From: Ferriphaselus sp. R-1
GTDB taxonomy: Bacteria; Pseudomonadota; Gammaproteobacteria; Burkholderiales; Gallionellaceae
DNA: 64,000 bases
Direction of reading: 5' to 3'
NCBI RefSeq assembly: GCF_000746095.1
Contig: NZ_JQKP01000002.1
Location: 124,001-188,000, forward strand
Part shown: positions 40,248 through 49,055 of the stretch, one piece after another
Numbering within the stretch: position 1 is the stretch's first letter
How the letters are laid out: each line of letters begins with the position of its first letter
The notes under the pieces: generated by a model
The model's input: only the letters and a program-made list of their open reading frames with translations
The model's database searches: none
Told to the model about the DNA's origin: nothing
Translations under genes and position numbers: made by a program

Positions 40248-42034
40248 AACCATTCAAGTTCTTCGTATCCCTGTGTCTGCTCTGTGCGGCGACTTTCGCC
40301 CAGGCCGGCGTGTTCGACCGCATCGGCGGCGGCAAGGCGGCCACCTTCCTGCCCCCCGATCAGGCGTTCGGACTGGAAGTCAGCAGCTGCGACGAACGCA
40401 CGCTGATTGCCGGTTTCCGCGTCACACCGGGCTATTATCTGTATCGCAACAAAGTGTCGTTTGAACTGGCGGGGGGTAGCGGCAAGCTCGCCCGCATCAC
40501 GTTGCCGCCCGGCGAGACCAAGGACGACCCCAACTTTGGCAAAATCGAGGTCTATCATCAGTCGTTCCAGGCCAAGCTCGAACTGGAAGGTGCCGACCCC
40601 GCGCAGCCCCTGTCTCTGGCGGCAACCTATCAGGGCTGCAGCGAAGATGGCCTGTGCTACCCGCCCATCAACAAAACGGTCACGCTGAATCTGTCGCGCA
40701 ATGTGTGCGCTGCCCCAGCAACGGCGGCGAGCCAGCCCGCCAGCGAAGATGGCCGCATCGCCCACGTGCTGCAACAAGGCGATTTCTGGCTGGTGATCTC
40801 CGTTTTCTTCGGCGCGGGACTGTTGCTGGCCTTCACGCCCTGCGTGTTCCCGATGGTGCCCATCCTGTCCGGCATCATTGTCGGCCACGGCCACAAGATC
40901 ACGCATCGCCACGCCTTCTTTCTGTCGCTGGCCTACGTGCTGGGCATGGCGCTCACTTACGCGGCTGCCGGTGTGGCGGCAGGCTTGTCGGGCGAGCTGA
41001 TCTCGAACGCGCTGCAAACGCCCTGGGTGCTGGGCAGCTTCGCGGCGCTGTTCGTGCTCCTGTCGTTGTCGATGTTTGGCCTCTATGAGTTGCAACTGCC
41101 TTCCGCCCTGCAAAGCCGGTTGACCGAGACCAGCAACCAGTTACACGGCGGGCATTTCGGCGGCGTGTTCGCCATGGGCGCGCTGTCGGCCATCATCATG
41201 AGCCCGTGCGTCGCCGCGCCGATGGCGGGCGCGTTGCTCTACATTGGCAAGACGCACGACGCGCTGCTGGGCGGTTCGGCCCTGTTTGCTCTGGCATTGG
41301 GCATGGGCTTGCCGCTGCTGTTGATCGGCACCTCCGCCGGAGCCTTGCTGCCGCGCGCCGGGGCCTGGATGGAGTCGGTCAAGCGCATCTTCGGTGTGCT
41401 GATGTTGGCATTGGCGATCTGGATCGTGTCGCCGCTGTTGTCGGTTTCGGTGCAGATGGGTTTATGGGCAGCGCTGCTGATCCTGTCCGCCATGTTCCTG
41501 CGGGTGCTGGATGCCTTGCCACCCAACGCTTCCGGCTGGCGTAAACTGTGGCGCGGCGTGGGGGTGTTGATGTTGCTGCTGGGTGCGGCCTATCTGGTCG
41601 GGGCTTTATCGGGCGCACGCGACATCTTCCGCCCGCTCGCTGCCCTGGGACACACGTCCGCCGAGGCTCCGGCGAATCTCCCGTTCGTACGGGTGAAGTC
41701 ACTGGCCGAGCTCGATGCGAGTATCGCCGAGGCGCATGGCAAACGGGTGATGCTGGATTTCTACGCCGACTGGTGCGTGTCGTGCAAAGAGATGGAGCGC
41801 TTCACCTTTGCTGACGCGCAGGTTCGCGCCAAATTGAAGGATGTGGTGTTGCTCCAGGCGGATGTGACGGCCAACAATGACGACGACAAGGCGCTGCTCA
41901 AGCGCTACAGCTTGTTCGGCCCACCCGCGACTTTGTTCTTCGATACGCAGGGCAAGGAGCTGAGCGACTTCCGTGTGACCGGCTTCCAGAATGCCGAGCT
42001 GTTCCTGCGCTCGCTGCAGGCGGTCGGCCTGTAA
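40244..42034 (+). CDS. dsbD: Thiol:disulfide interchange protein DsbD
   Basis: A 596-residue inner-membrane electron carrier that moves reducing power from cytoplasmic thioredoxin to periplasmic DsbC and to cytochrome c maturation. The signal peptide (FFVSLCLLCAATFAQAG) is followed by the alpha domain with the Cys pair in GCSEDGLCYPPINK, the eight-helix beta domain with conserved Cys in FTPCVFPMVPI and MSPCVAAPMAG, and the gamma thioredoxin domain with DWCVSCKEME near residue 508. All six redox cysteines are present. The gene meets the convergent cbbR gene with four bases between. Confidence 0.97.
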   Translation: MKPFKFFVSLCLLCAATFAQAGVFDRIGGGKAATFLPPDQAFGLEVSSCDERTLIAGFRVTPGYYLYRNKVSFELAGGSGKLARITLPPGETKDDPNFGKIEVYHQSFQAKLELEGADPAQPLSLAATYQGCSEDGLCYPPINKTVTLNLSRNVCAAPATAASQPASEDGRIAHVLQQGDFWLVISVFFGAGLLLAFTPCVFPMVPILSGIIVGHGHKITHRHAFFLSLAYVLGMALTYAAAGVAAGLSGELISNALQTPWVLGSFAALFVLLSLSMFGLYELQLPSALQSRLTETSNQLHGGHFGGVFAMGALSAIIMSPCVAAPMAGALLYIGKTHDALLGGSALFALALGMGLPLLLIGTSAGALLPRAGAWMESVKRIFGVLMLALAIWIVSPLLSVSVQMGLWAALLILSAMFLRVLDALPPNASGWRKLWRGVGVLMLLLGAAYLVGALSGARDIFRPLAALGHTSAEAPANLPFVRVKSLAELDASIAEAHGKRVMLDFYADWCVSCKEMERFTFADAQVRAKLKDVVLLQADVTANNDDDKALLKRYSLFGPPATLFFDTQGKELSDFRVTGFQNAELFLRSLQAVGL

Positions 42035-42038
42035 GGAC

Positions 42039-42956
42039 TCAAGCCAGCGTAGCCAGCGGGGTGAGGCTGGTGGCCTCGGTCAGCAGGAACTGCACAAAAG
42101 CCTGTGCCGCCAGCGAAAGTCGCTTGTTCTTGCGGTGAACGATGTGCCAGTTGCGCAGAATGGGAAAACCCTGGACATCGAGCACCCGCAAGCGCGCGGT
42201 CTCCAGCTCCAGCTCGATGGCATGCAGGGAAATGATGCCGAGACCGATACCCGCCTGCACGCTTTGCTTGATCGCCTCGTTGGTATCCATCTCCATACTG
42301 CGCGGCAACGGTAATCGGTGCTTGGCGAAGTAGCGCTCGATCACCCGGCGCGTACCCGAGCCCTGTTCGCGCAGCAAGAAGGTCTCGCCGACCAGCTCCC
42401 CGGGTGTGATCTGGCTGCGCCCAGCCAAGGTGTGGTTGGGCGCAGCGATGATGACCAGCGGGTTCTCCATGAACGGGTGTGCATCCATCTCCCCGTCTTC
42501 CGCAGGCAAGCCCATGATGGCGAAATCGGCCAGATTGTCGGTGAGCTCGCGCAGCACCGCATCGCGGTTGGCGACATGCAGGCTGACCTGGATGTTGGCG
42601 TGGGTCTGGATGAATTTGGCCAGAAGTTGTGGCATGAAATAATTGGCGGTACTCACCACAGCGATGTTGAGATGGCCTCGCTCCAAACCCCGCATCTCAC
42701 CCAGCACGGACTCCAACTCCTGCATCTGCTGCATGATGGCGCGGCTGTAGTGCAACAACTCGCGTCCAGCCTCGGTAAGAAACAGCTTCTTTCCGACTTG
42801 CTCGAACATGGCCAATCCGCTAATCTGCTCCACCTGCTTGATCTGCATGGAAATGGCAGGCTGTGACAGATACAGTTCGGCAGCAGCGCGCGAGTGACTC
42901 AGATGGCGCGCTACACTTTCGAAAACCTGAAGTTGTCGCAGACTCAATGGCAGCAT
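42039..42956 (-). CDS. cbbR: LysR-type regulator of the RuBisCO operon (CbbR)
   Basis: A 305-residue LysR-type regulator divergent from cbbM. The N-terminal winged helix-turn-helix (LPLSLRQLQVFESVARHLSHSRAAAELYLSQPAISMQIKQVE in parts) is typical, with AELYLSQPAIS as recognition region; a linker helix and two-lobed effector domain follow (GHLNIAVVSTANYFMPQLLAKF is the usual CbbR segment). CbbR proteins activate Calvin cycle genes in response to metabolites such as RuBP or NADPH. Position and sequence together make the assignment strong. A palindrome suited to LysR-type binding lies 16 bases before its start codon. Confidence 0.92.
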   Translation of the reverse strand: MLPLSLRQLQVFESVARHLSHSRAAAELYLSQPAISMQIKQVEQISGLAMFEQVGKKLFLTEAGRELLHYSRAIMQQMQELESVLGEMRGLERGHLNIAVVSTANYFMPQLLAKFIQTHANIQVSLHVANRDAVLRELTDNLADFAIMGLPAEDGEMDAHPFMENPLVIIAAPNHTLAGRSQITPGELVGETFLLREQGSGTRRVIERYFAKHRLPLPRSMEMDTNEAIKQSVQAGIGLGIISLHAIELELETARLRVLDVQGFPILRNWHIVHRKNKRLSLAAQAFVQFLLTEATSLTPLATLA

Positions 42957-42971
42957 GGTGCGGGATTCTAA

Positions 42972-42992
42972 ACCATAAGCAGATCTTATGGT
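42972..42992. promoter_or_regulatory. Putative CbbR operator
   Basis: A perfect 8-base dyad, ACCATAAG (42972-42979) and CTTATGGT (42985-42992), has a five-base spacer. Its core TAA-GCAGATC-TTA fits the CbbR motif TNA-N7-TNA. It sits between the divergent cbbR and cbbM starts, where it could both activate cbbM and repress cbbR. Confidence 0.7.
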
Positions 42993-43018
42993 CCGAATAA
43001 AAACATTTGACTGTTATT

Positions 43019-43024
43019 TATAAT
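43019..43024 (+). promoter_or_regulatory. Putative -10 box of cbbM
   Basis: A perfect TATAAT lies 58 bases before the cbbM ATG. At the expected -35 spacing only AATAAA is found, which agrees with a promoter needing activation by CbbR from the dyad about 27 bases further upstream. The leader is about 50 bases and ends in a GAGGAG ribosome-binding site (43071-43076). Confidence 0.55.
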
Positions 43025-43082
43025 GGCAAACCCGTAAAGTTCGCAGCGTAGTAGTTACATTCAACGACAAGAGGAGAACACA

Positions 43083-44495
43083 ATGGATCAATCAAATCGT
43101 TACGCAAACCTGAATCTGAAAGAAGCGGACCTGATCGCTGGCGGCAAGCACTTGTTGGTTGCCTACAAGCTGATCCCCGCCAAGGGTTATGGCTTCCTGG
43201 AAGTGGCTGCTCACGTTGCAGCTGAATCCTCTACCGGCACCAATGTGGAAGTGTCCACCACCGACGACTTCACCCGTGGTGTTGACGCGCTGGTCTATGA
43301 GATCGACGAGACTGCGTTCGGCGACGACCCGGTCAAGGGCGGCGGTTTGATGAAGATCGCTTATCCCGTCGACCTGTTCGACCCTAACCTGATCGATGGC
43401 TACTACAACGTTTCCCACATGTGGTCCCTGATTCTGGGTAACAACCAAGGCATGGGCGACCACGTTGGTCTGCGTATGCTGGACTTCCTGGTGCCCGAGT
43501 GCATGGTCAAGAAGTTCGATGGCCCGAGCGCTGGCATCGCCGACTTGTGGCGCGTGCTGGGCCGTCCCGAAGTGGATGGCGGCTACATCGCCGGCACCAT
43601 CATCAAGCCTAAGCTGGGCCTGCGTCCGGATCCGTTCGCCAAGGCATGTTACGACTTCTGGCTGGGCGGCGACTTCATCAAGAACGATGAACCGCAAGCC
43701 AACCAAGTGTTCTGCCCGATGGAAGTGGTGATTCCCAAGGTCGTTCAAGCAATGGATAAGGCGCAACAGGAAACCGGCCAAGCCAAACTGTTCTCGGCTA
43801 ACGTGACTGCTGACTTCCACGGCGAAATGATCAAGCGCGGTGAGTACATCCTCGGCGAGTTTGCCAAGATCGGCTCCGAGAAGCACGTTGCCTTCCTGGT
43901 TGACGGCTTCGTGACCGGCCCAGCAGGTGTGACCACCGCCCGCCGCGCGTTCCCGGACACCTTCCTGCACTTCCACCGCGCAGGCCACGGCGCTGTGACT
44001 TCCTACAAGTCGCCGATGGGTATGGATCCGCTGTGCTACATGAAGCTCTCCCGTCTGATGGGCGCTTCCGGTATCCATACCGGCACCATGGGCTACGGCA
44101 AGATGGAAGGCCACGCCAAGGAAACCGTGCTGGCTTACATGCTGGAACGCGATGAGTGCCAAGGGCCTTACTTCTACCAGAAGTGGTACGGCATGAAGCC
44201 GACAGCACCGATCATCTCCGGCGGCATGAACGCGCTGCGTCTGCCAGGCTTCTTCCAGAACCTGGGCCACGGCAACGTGATCAACACCTGCGGCGGCGGC
44301 TCCTTCGGCCACATCGACAGCCCGGCAGCCGGTGGTATCTCCCTCGGCCAGGCTTACGAGTGCTGGAAGAGCGGTACCGACCCGATCGAATACGCGAAGA
44401 CCCACAAGGAATTCGCCCGTGCTTTCGAGTCCTTCCCCAAGGATGCCGACAAGTACTTCGCAGGCTGGCGCGAAAAGCTGGGCGTACACAAGTAA
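43083..44495 (+). CDS. cbbM: Ribulose bisphosphate carboxylase, form II
   Basis: A 470-residue large-subunit-only RuBisCO that fixes carbon dioxide onto RuBP. Form II is shown by [14 protein letters not shown] at the start, the active-site Lys region [12 protein letters not shown] (Lys about 172), the carbamylated-Lys region [16 protein letters not shown] and the loop with [11 protein letters not shown]. No small-subunit gene follows. Form II enzymes have low CO2/O2 specificity and suit low-oxygen, high-CO2 habitats. A strong terminator follows it, so cbbQ and cbbO are probably made at lower level. The codon use is biased toward frequent codons, as in highly expressed genes. Confidence 0.98.
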   Translation: MDQSNRYANLNLKEADLIAGGKHLLVAYKLIPAKGYGFLEVAAHVAAESSTGTNVEVSTTDDFTRGVDALVYEIDETAFGDDPVKGGGLMKIAYPVDLFDPNLIDGYYNVSHMWSLILGNNQGMGDHVGLRMLDFLVPECMVKKFDGPSAGIADLWRVLGRPEVDGGYIAGTIIKPKLGLRPDPFAKACYDFWLGGDFIKNDEPQANQVFCPMEVVIPKVVQAMDKAQQETGQAKLFSANVTADFHGEMIKRGEYILGEFAKIGSEKHVAFLVDGFVTGPAGVTTARRAFPDTFLHFHRAGHGAVTSYKSPMGMDPLCYMKLSRLMGASGIHTGTMGYGKMEGHAKETVLAYMLERDECQGPYFYQKWYGMKPTAPIISGGMNALRLPGFFQNLGHGNVINTCGGGSFGHIDSPAAGGISLGQAYECWKSGTDPIEYAKTHKEFARAFESFPKDADKYFAGWREKLGVHK

Positions 44496-44528
44496 GCGTA
44501 GCCCGGTAATATCGAAGCAACGAAAATG

Positions 44529-44556
44529 CGCCCCCACACGATGGGGGCGTTTTTTT
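44529..44556 (+). terminator. Strong rho-independent terminator after cbbM
   Basis: Perfect arms CGCCCCCA (44529-44536) and TGGGGGCG (44542-44549) with a five-base loop, then seven T. It lies 34 bases after the cbbM stop and upstream of cbbQ, so downstream genes depend on read-through or on an own promoter. Confidence 0.88.
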
Positions 44557-44678
44557 CCCAAGATTCCAGCCCTCACCGTTGCCGGTGCGGGGCTTGAGCA
44601 GGACAAGCGCGGCATCGACCCGCGTTGCCTTGCTCTATCAATGCACATCACTTGATGTGGGAGACTCAGGAGTTAGCG

Positions 44679-45482
44679 ATGACAAACAAGAACCAATACA
44701 CTGTGGGCAAGGAACCGTTCTATCAGGCCCAGGGCGATGAAGTGAAACTGTACGAGGCCGCTTACGCCGCCCGTCTGCCGGTGATGGTGAAAGGCCCGAC
44801 CGGCTGCGGCAAATCGCGCTTCATTGAATACATGGCCTGGAAGCTCAACAAGCCACTGATCACGGTGGCGTGTAACGAAGACATGACCGCTTCCGACCTG
44901 GTCGGGCGCTATCTGTTGGATGCCAACGGCACCCGCTGGCTGGACGGCCCGCTGACCACGGCAGCGCGCATCGGTGCGATCTGTTATCTGGACGAAGTGG
45001 TGGAAGCGCGTCAGGACACCACCGTGGTGATCCACCCGCTGACCGACCACCGCCGCACCCTGCCGCTGGACAAAAAGGGCGAGCTGATCGAAGCCCACCC
45101 TGACTTCCAGTTGGTCATCTCTTACAACCCCGGCTACCAGAACCTGATGAAGGATCTGAAGCAATCCACCAAACAGCGCTTCACCGCATTCGAGTTCGAT
45201 TACCCCGATGCCGCGCTCGAATCGGCGATCCTGGCCAAGGAAACCGGGCTGGATGCGGCGGTGTGCGACAAGCTGGTGCAAATCGGCCAAGCCGCGCGCA
45301 ACCTCAAGGGACATGGCCTGGATGAAGGCATCTCGACCCGTTTGCTGGTCTATGCGGCCACGTTGATCCGGAATGGCGTGGATGCCAAGGCGGCTTGCCG
45401 CATGGCGCTGGTGCGTCCGATCACCGACGATGCCGACATCCGCGACACGCTCGATCACGCGATCGATGCTTCGTTCGCCTGA
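44679..45482 (+). CDS. cbbQ: CbbQ, MoxR-type AAA+ RuBisCO activase subunit
   Basis: A 267-residue AAA+ ATPase that forms hexamers and, with CbbO, removes inhibitory sugar phosphates from RuBisCO. Walker A is VKGPTGCGKSRFIEYMAWKL, Walker B ICYLDEVVEARQDTT, and a sensor region is LVISYNPGYQNLMKDLKQST. The preceding region (EPFYQAQGDEVKLYEAAYAARLPV) is characteristic for CbbQ/NorQ. The ATG at 44679 has CAGGAG upstream; the frame is open earlier but without a ribosome-binding site. It follows cbbM after a terminator and precedes cbbO by 32 bases. Confidence 0.96.
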   Translation: MTNKNQYTVGKEPFYQAQGDEVKLYEAAYAARLPVMVKGPTGCGKSRFIEYMAWKLNKPLITVACNEDMTASDLVGRYLLDANGTRWLDGPLTTAARIGAICYLDEVVEARQDTTVVIHPLTDHRRTLPLDKKGELIEAHPDFQLVISYNPGYQNLMKDLKQSTKQRFTAFEFDYPDAALESAILAKETGLDAAVCDKLVQIGQAARNLKGHGLDEGISTRLLVYAATLIRNGVDAKAACRMALVRPITDDADIRDTLDHAIDASFA

Positions 45483-45514
45483 GATCAGAACGGAAACCGG
45501 CAGGAGGTGAAGTG

Positions 45515-47788
45515 ATGACGGATGTGGTGGCGGAAAGAACCGAAGAGGCGGCTAGGTATTGGGAGCAACTGGGTTGCCGGTTCTCCCAGGTCAATGCCGT
45601 CTTTGACGAGTGCATCAAGGAAGCCCAGGCGCTGCTGTCGAAAGCGGGCCTAGCAGCCTATATCGAGAATGCCCGCATCATCGGCAAGATGGGGCGTGGC
45701 GCGGAACCATTGCTGGTCTATCTGGAAGAGGCGCCCAGCGTAGCCAGCATCGTCGGGGAGCATGCGCTGATCACTCTGCGCGAATTCTCCGAGTACATGT
45801 CCACGCATACCAACTTCAAGGCGATCGTGCCGTTCCTGCAAACCAGCGGGGCCATCGCACGCCGTTTGCACGACGACAAGATGTTCCGCCGCTACATCGA
45901 GATCGTCCGCGACATGATGGATCGCACCTCTGGCTCGATCCACGGTCACCACACGACCTTCGCCAGTCCCGGGTTGCCCGACCTGCTCAAACAATCGCCC
46001 AAGCTGTTGAGCGTCCTGTCCTTGCAGGGATTCCAGAACTGGATCGAGTACGGCATCAAGTACTACAACAATCATCCTGAGCGACAGGAGGAGTATTTCC
46101 GCCTGGAATCCGCCGATGCCATTGCGGTGATGCAACGCGAGCGGCATGGCACCTTGCTGGTGGACAACGAGCGCAAACTGGATGCCTACATCCGCGCACT
46201 TTGGAACGACAGCGACTACCTCATCCCGTATTCCGTCGCCTTCGCCAGCCTGCGCAAGGCTATGCCTTATTACACCGACGACGGCATCCGCTTGCCCGAT
46301 GTCTATGACGATCTCAATGGCGTGTCGGGCATAGACCGTTACCGCGCTGCGTTGGCTCACATGGCCGCGCATCGTCGCTGGTCGCAACAGATGATCGTGG
46401 ACAACTGGAGCCCGTTCCAGCGCGCCAGCGTCGAGGTATTCGAAGACTCCCGCGTGGAATATCTGGCCTGCCAGAAATATCCGGGTCTGCGCAAGTTGTT
46501 CTTGGCACTGCACCCTGTTCCCCGAGAGGAAGACCTTCAGCTCGAAGAACAGGGCATCTCGGTGTTCCGGTTGCGGCTCGCCATGCTGTCGCGCGCCATT
46601 CTCGATCCGGACTACGCCTACCAGAACGAGCATGTCCGTGAGTTCGTCAGACGCTTCCATGAATTGATGGCGACAGGCGCATCGACCAGCGCAGCGATGG
46701 CTTCGATCGCCCTGGCGTTCATCGCGCGCACACGCGGCCAGCGCGACCTGTCGGCCCAAATGTATTTCGACAATACCGAGGTGGACTACCGCGACGATAA
46801 CCGTCACTTGTGGATCTACATCGAAGAGAGCGACGAAGACGAGATGTTCGAGCATCTCGACAAGCGCCAGAGCACGGAAGCGGAGTTGCACGCGCTGCCT
46901 CCCCGTCACTACGACGAGTGGGATTACAACGCACAGAACTATCGTCCGGACTGGGTGAGCGTGTATGAAGCGCTGCATCCGCGCGGCAATCCGGCGATGA
47001 TCGACGCTCTGCTGACCAAGCATGCCAAACTGACCAAGCGCCTGAAAGCGATGCTGGAGTTGCTCAAGCCACAGGATAAGGTTCGCATCCGCTATCAGGA
47101 GGAAGGCTCGGAGCTCGATCTGGATGTCGCCATCCGCTCCTTGATCGACTACAAGAGCGGCAGTTCGCCCGACCCGCGCATCAACATGTCGCATCGCACC
47201 GATGGCCGCAGTTTCGCCATCACCTTGCTGCTTGACCTGTCGCAGTCGCTAGGCGAGAAGGCCGCTGGCAGCAACCAGACCATCCTCGAACTCAGTCAGG
47301 AGGCCGTTTCCTTGCTGGCCTGGTCGGTGCAGCAGGTTGGTGATTCGTTCGCTATCGGCGGTTTCCACTCCAACACCCGCCACGATGTGCGTTACTACCA
47401 TCTGAAGGGCTTCAAGGAGCCTTGGGGTGATGAGGTCAAATCGCGCCTGGCGGCGATGCAGGCAGGCTACTCCACCCGCATGGGTGCGGCGGTACGCCAC
47501 GCCGGTCACTATCTGAAAACGCAACAGGCGGACAAGAAGCTGCTGCTGATCCTCACCGACGGTCAGCCGTCCGACGTGGATACCAAGGACGACAATTTGC
47601 TGATCGCCGACGCGCGTCAGGCAGTGAAGGAGTTGGATCAGGATGGAATCTATAGTTACTGCATCAACCTCGACCCCAAGGCTGACGAGTATGTGGCAGA
47701 CATCTTCGGCAAGCAGTACACGGTGATCGATAATGTTGCCCGCTTGCCGGAACAGCTGCCTCAGCTATTCATCTCGCTGACCAAATGA
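45515..47788 (+). CDS. cbbO: CbbO, von Willebrand factor A RuBisCO activase adaptor
   Basis: A 757-residue partner of CbbQ. The long N-terminal helical part carries repeated segments (LLVYLEEAPSVASIVG and others), and the C-terminal von Willebrand A domain starts near residue 560 with the metal-site motif LLDLSQSLGEK (D-x-S-x-S), followed by LLLILTDGQPSDVDTKDD. CbbO binds RuBisCO and couples it to the ATPase. The start ATG at 45515 has a perfect AGGAGG seven bases upstream; an upstream part of the open frame overlaps cbbQ and is not used. A hairpin just after the stop separates it from the convergent dps-family gene. Confidence 0.95.
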   Translation: MTDVVAERTEEAARYWEQLGCRFSQVNAVFDECIKEAQALLSKAGLAAYIENARIIGKMGRGAEPLLVYLEEAPSVASIVGEHALITLREFSEYMSTHTNFKAIVPFLQTSGAIARRLHDDKMFRRYIEIVRDMMDRTSGSIHGHHTTFASPGLPDLLKQSPKLLSVLSLQGFQNWIEYGIKYYNNHPERQEEYFRLESADAIAVMQRERHGTLLVDNERKLDAYIRALWNDSDYLIPYSVAFASLRKAMPYYTDDGIRLPDVYDDLNGVSGIDRYRAALAHMAAHRRWSQQMIVDNWSPFQRASVEVFEDSRVEYLACQKYPGLRKLFLALHPVPREEDLQLEEQGISVFRLRLAMLSRAILDPDYAYQNEHVREFVRRFHELMATGASTSAAMASIALAFIARTRGQRDLSAQMYFDNTEVDYRDDNRHLWIYIEESDEDEMFEHLDKRQSTEAELHALPPRHYDEWDYNAQNYRPDWVSVYEALHPRGNPAMIDALLTKHAKLTKRLKAMLELLKPQDKVRIRYQEEGSELDLDVAIRSLIDYKSGSSPDPRINMSHRTDGRSFAITLLLDLSQSLGEKAAGSNQTILELSQEAVSLLAWSVQQVGDSFAIGGFHSNTRHDVRYYHLKGFKEPWGDEVKSRLAAMQAGYSTRMGAAVRHAGHYLKTQQADKKLLLILTDGQPSDVDTKDDNLLIADARQAVKELDQDGIYSYCINLDPKADEYVADIFGKQYTVIDNVARLPEQLPQLFISLTK

Positions 47789-47812
47789 ATCAGCCCGCGT
47801 CTGCGGGCTGAT
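47789..47812. terminator. Hairpin between cbbO and the dps-family gene
   Basis: Perfect 10-base arms ATCAGCCCGC (47789-47798) and GCGGGCTGAT (47803-47812) with loop GTCT directly after the cbbO stop codon. There is no T-run on either side, so it may act as a bidirectional terminator or RNA-stabilising hairpin. Confidence 0.55.
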
Positions 47813-47817
47813 CCGGA

Positions 47818-48312
47818 TCACTCTTCCAACAGGCTGCGCAGCATCCACGCATTCTTTTCGTGGATCTGCATCCGCTGGGTGAGGATGTCGGCGGTCGGCT
47901 GATCGTTTGCCTTATCCACCACCGGGAACATGGCACGGGCCGTGCGCACCACGGTCTCCTGTCCGGCGATAAGCTGGCGGATCATTTCCTTGGCGTTGGG
48001 TGCACCCTCGCTGTCGGCAATACGAGTCAGCGCAGCAAACTCGCGATACGTACCCGGTGCAGGAAAACCTAGCGCACGAATACGCTCGGCCAGCAGATCG
48101 ACCGCCAGCCATTGCTCGTTGTACATATCCATGAACAACAGATGCAAAGTTTGGAACATCGGTCCGGTCACGTTCCAGTGGTAGTTGTGAGTCTTCAGGT
48201 AAAGCGTGTACGTATCCGCCAGCAAATGCTTCAAGCCGTCGGCGATCTCGGCACGCTGTTTGTCGGAAAGCCCGATATCGATATGAGCCAAGTTGATCTT
48301 TTTGCTTGCCAT
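47818..48312 (-). CDS. Dps-family DNA-protection/ferritin-like protein
   Basis: A 164-residue ferritin-like protein of the Dps family. Dodecamers oxidise ferrous iron with peroxide and protect DNA. The ferroxidase motif is visible: LKTHNYHWNVTGPMFQTLHLLFMDMYNEQW, with His and Asp/Glu ligands, and AERIRALGFPAPGTYREF follows. The ATG at 48312 (MASKKINLAHIDIG) has GGAGG five bases upstream; an ATG at 48324 is less likely. The Lys-containing N-terminus could bind DNA. In an organism growing by iron oxidation such a protein would be useful, but the link to the RuBisCO operon is only by location. Confidence 0.93.
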   Translation of the reverse strand: MASKKINLAHIDIGLSDKQRAEIADGLKHLLADTYTLYLKTHNYHWNVTGPMFQTLHLLFMDMYNEQWLAVDLLAERIRALGFPAPGTYREFAALTRIADSEGAPNAKEMIRQLIAGQETVVRTARAMFPVVDKANDQPTADILTQRMQIHEKNAWMLRSLLEE

Positions 48313-48391
48313 GATGCCCTCCATGAGAAAGACCGGGGATGCTCGCTACAGCCAATCTTGAGCGACCGCCGAGCAGCAGCCCCCGTGCCGT

Positions 48392-48419
48392 ATCCTAGCA
48401 CGACCAAACAAACTCGCAA
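48392..48419 (-). promoter_or_regulatory. Putative promoter of the dps-family gene
   Basis: Minus-strand TTGCGA (48414-48419) and TAGGAT (48392-48397) are separated by 16 bases, each matching the consensus at four positions. No OxyR or Fur box was recognised around it. Confidence 0.35.
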
Positions 48420-48440
48420 CGCCACACACTGAACGAACGC

Positions 48441-48494
48441 TTGACGGCCCCCCAGTAATGCGCTCTACTTACCCCACTATAGAAGATGGGGTAA
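48441..48494 (+). promoter_or_regulatory. Putative promoter with overlapping inverted repeat before the PstS-like gene
   Basis: The 305-base gap 48313-48617 holds TTGACG (48441-48446), 17 bases, then TCTACT (48464-48469). At the expected start point lies a perfect dyad, TTACCCCA (48469-48476) and TGGGGTAA (48487-48494), with a 10-base spacer, which could be an operator. About 120 bases of leader follow with two small hairpins (GTGC/GCAC and CTGCC/GGCAG) and no recognised riboswitch core. Confidence 0.35.
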
Positions 48495-48617
48495 AAAACC
48501 CACACTAATAGGGGATGTTGGCACTCGGGTCGACATGTGCATCCCGCGCACTCAGTTAGCTGCCGGGGCAGGGGAAGCGACATGATGGGAGTCCCTTTGG
48601 AATCGAGGAGAGTACAT

Positions 48618-49055
48618 TTGCCCAGGCAAATCACGCGAAATAGACCGCTCCAACTGATCTACGGCATCGTTCTCGCCCTGAGTCCGCTCGCCGCAGATAC
48701 CGCTGAAGTGATCGTTCACCGGGAAGTAAGCACGGCCACACTGACCGTAAGCATGGCTCGCGCCATGTTCGGCATGCGGCAGAACAAATGGCCGGATGGT
48801 ACGCCATTGAAAGTGTTCGTATTACCCGATGCGCATCCCCTGCACAAGGCATTGTGCAGGGAGGTCTTAGATGTTTTCCCCTACCAGTTACGGCAATCCT
48901 GGGATCGGCAGGTGTATTCCGGTACCGGTCAAGCGCCAACTGAGTTGACTTCCGAAGAACAGATGATCAGCCAAGTGTCCGCGACACCGGGCGCGATCGG
49001 CTATGTCAAGAAAGCGAGTAACTCCGATGCGGTACGCATTGTCCCTGTACATTAG
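48618..49055 (+). CDS. Short PstS-like periplasmic binding protein
   Basis: A 145-residue protein from a TTG start at 48618, which has GAGGAG seven bases upstream and gives a signal peptide (NRPLQLIYGIVLALSPLAADT). The mature part of about 115 residues matches the short PstS-like proteins: EVIVHREVSTATLTVSMARAMF, KWPDGTPLKVFVLPD, HKALCREVL, YSGTGQAPTELTSEEQMI and ATPGAIGYVKKAS. This is about half a normal phosphate-binding protein, so the ligand site may be formed with a partner. It overlaps the following porin gene by 29 bases and is linked to a cyclic di-GMP phosphodiesterase gene; no transporter genes are nearby. A sensory role is inferred. Confidence 0.8.
   Translation: MPRQITRNRPLQLIYGIVLALSPLAADTAEVIVHREVSTATLTVSMARAMFGMRQNKWPDGTPLKVFVLPDAHPLHKALCREVLDVFPYQLRQSWDRQVYSGTGQAPTELTSEEQMISQVSATPGAIGYVKKASNSDAVRIVPVH

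Noticed and set aside
43008-43024. TTGACT and TATAAT before cbbM as a standard promoter pair
   Set aside because: The two hexamers are only six bases apart, so they cannot act as -35 and -10 of one promoter.
48495-48617. Possible c-di-GMP riboswitch before the PstS-like/phosphodiesterase trio
   Set aside because: A segment near AGTTAGCTGCCGGGGCAG recalled the GEMM-I end, but the conserved core GACGCAAAGCC is absent and the hairpins are short.
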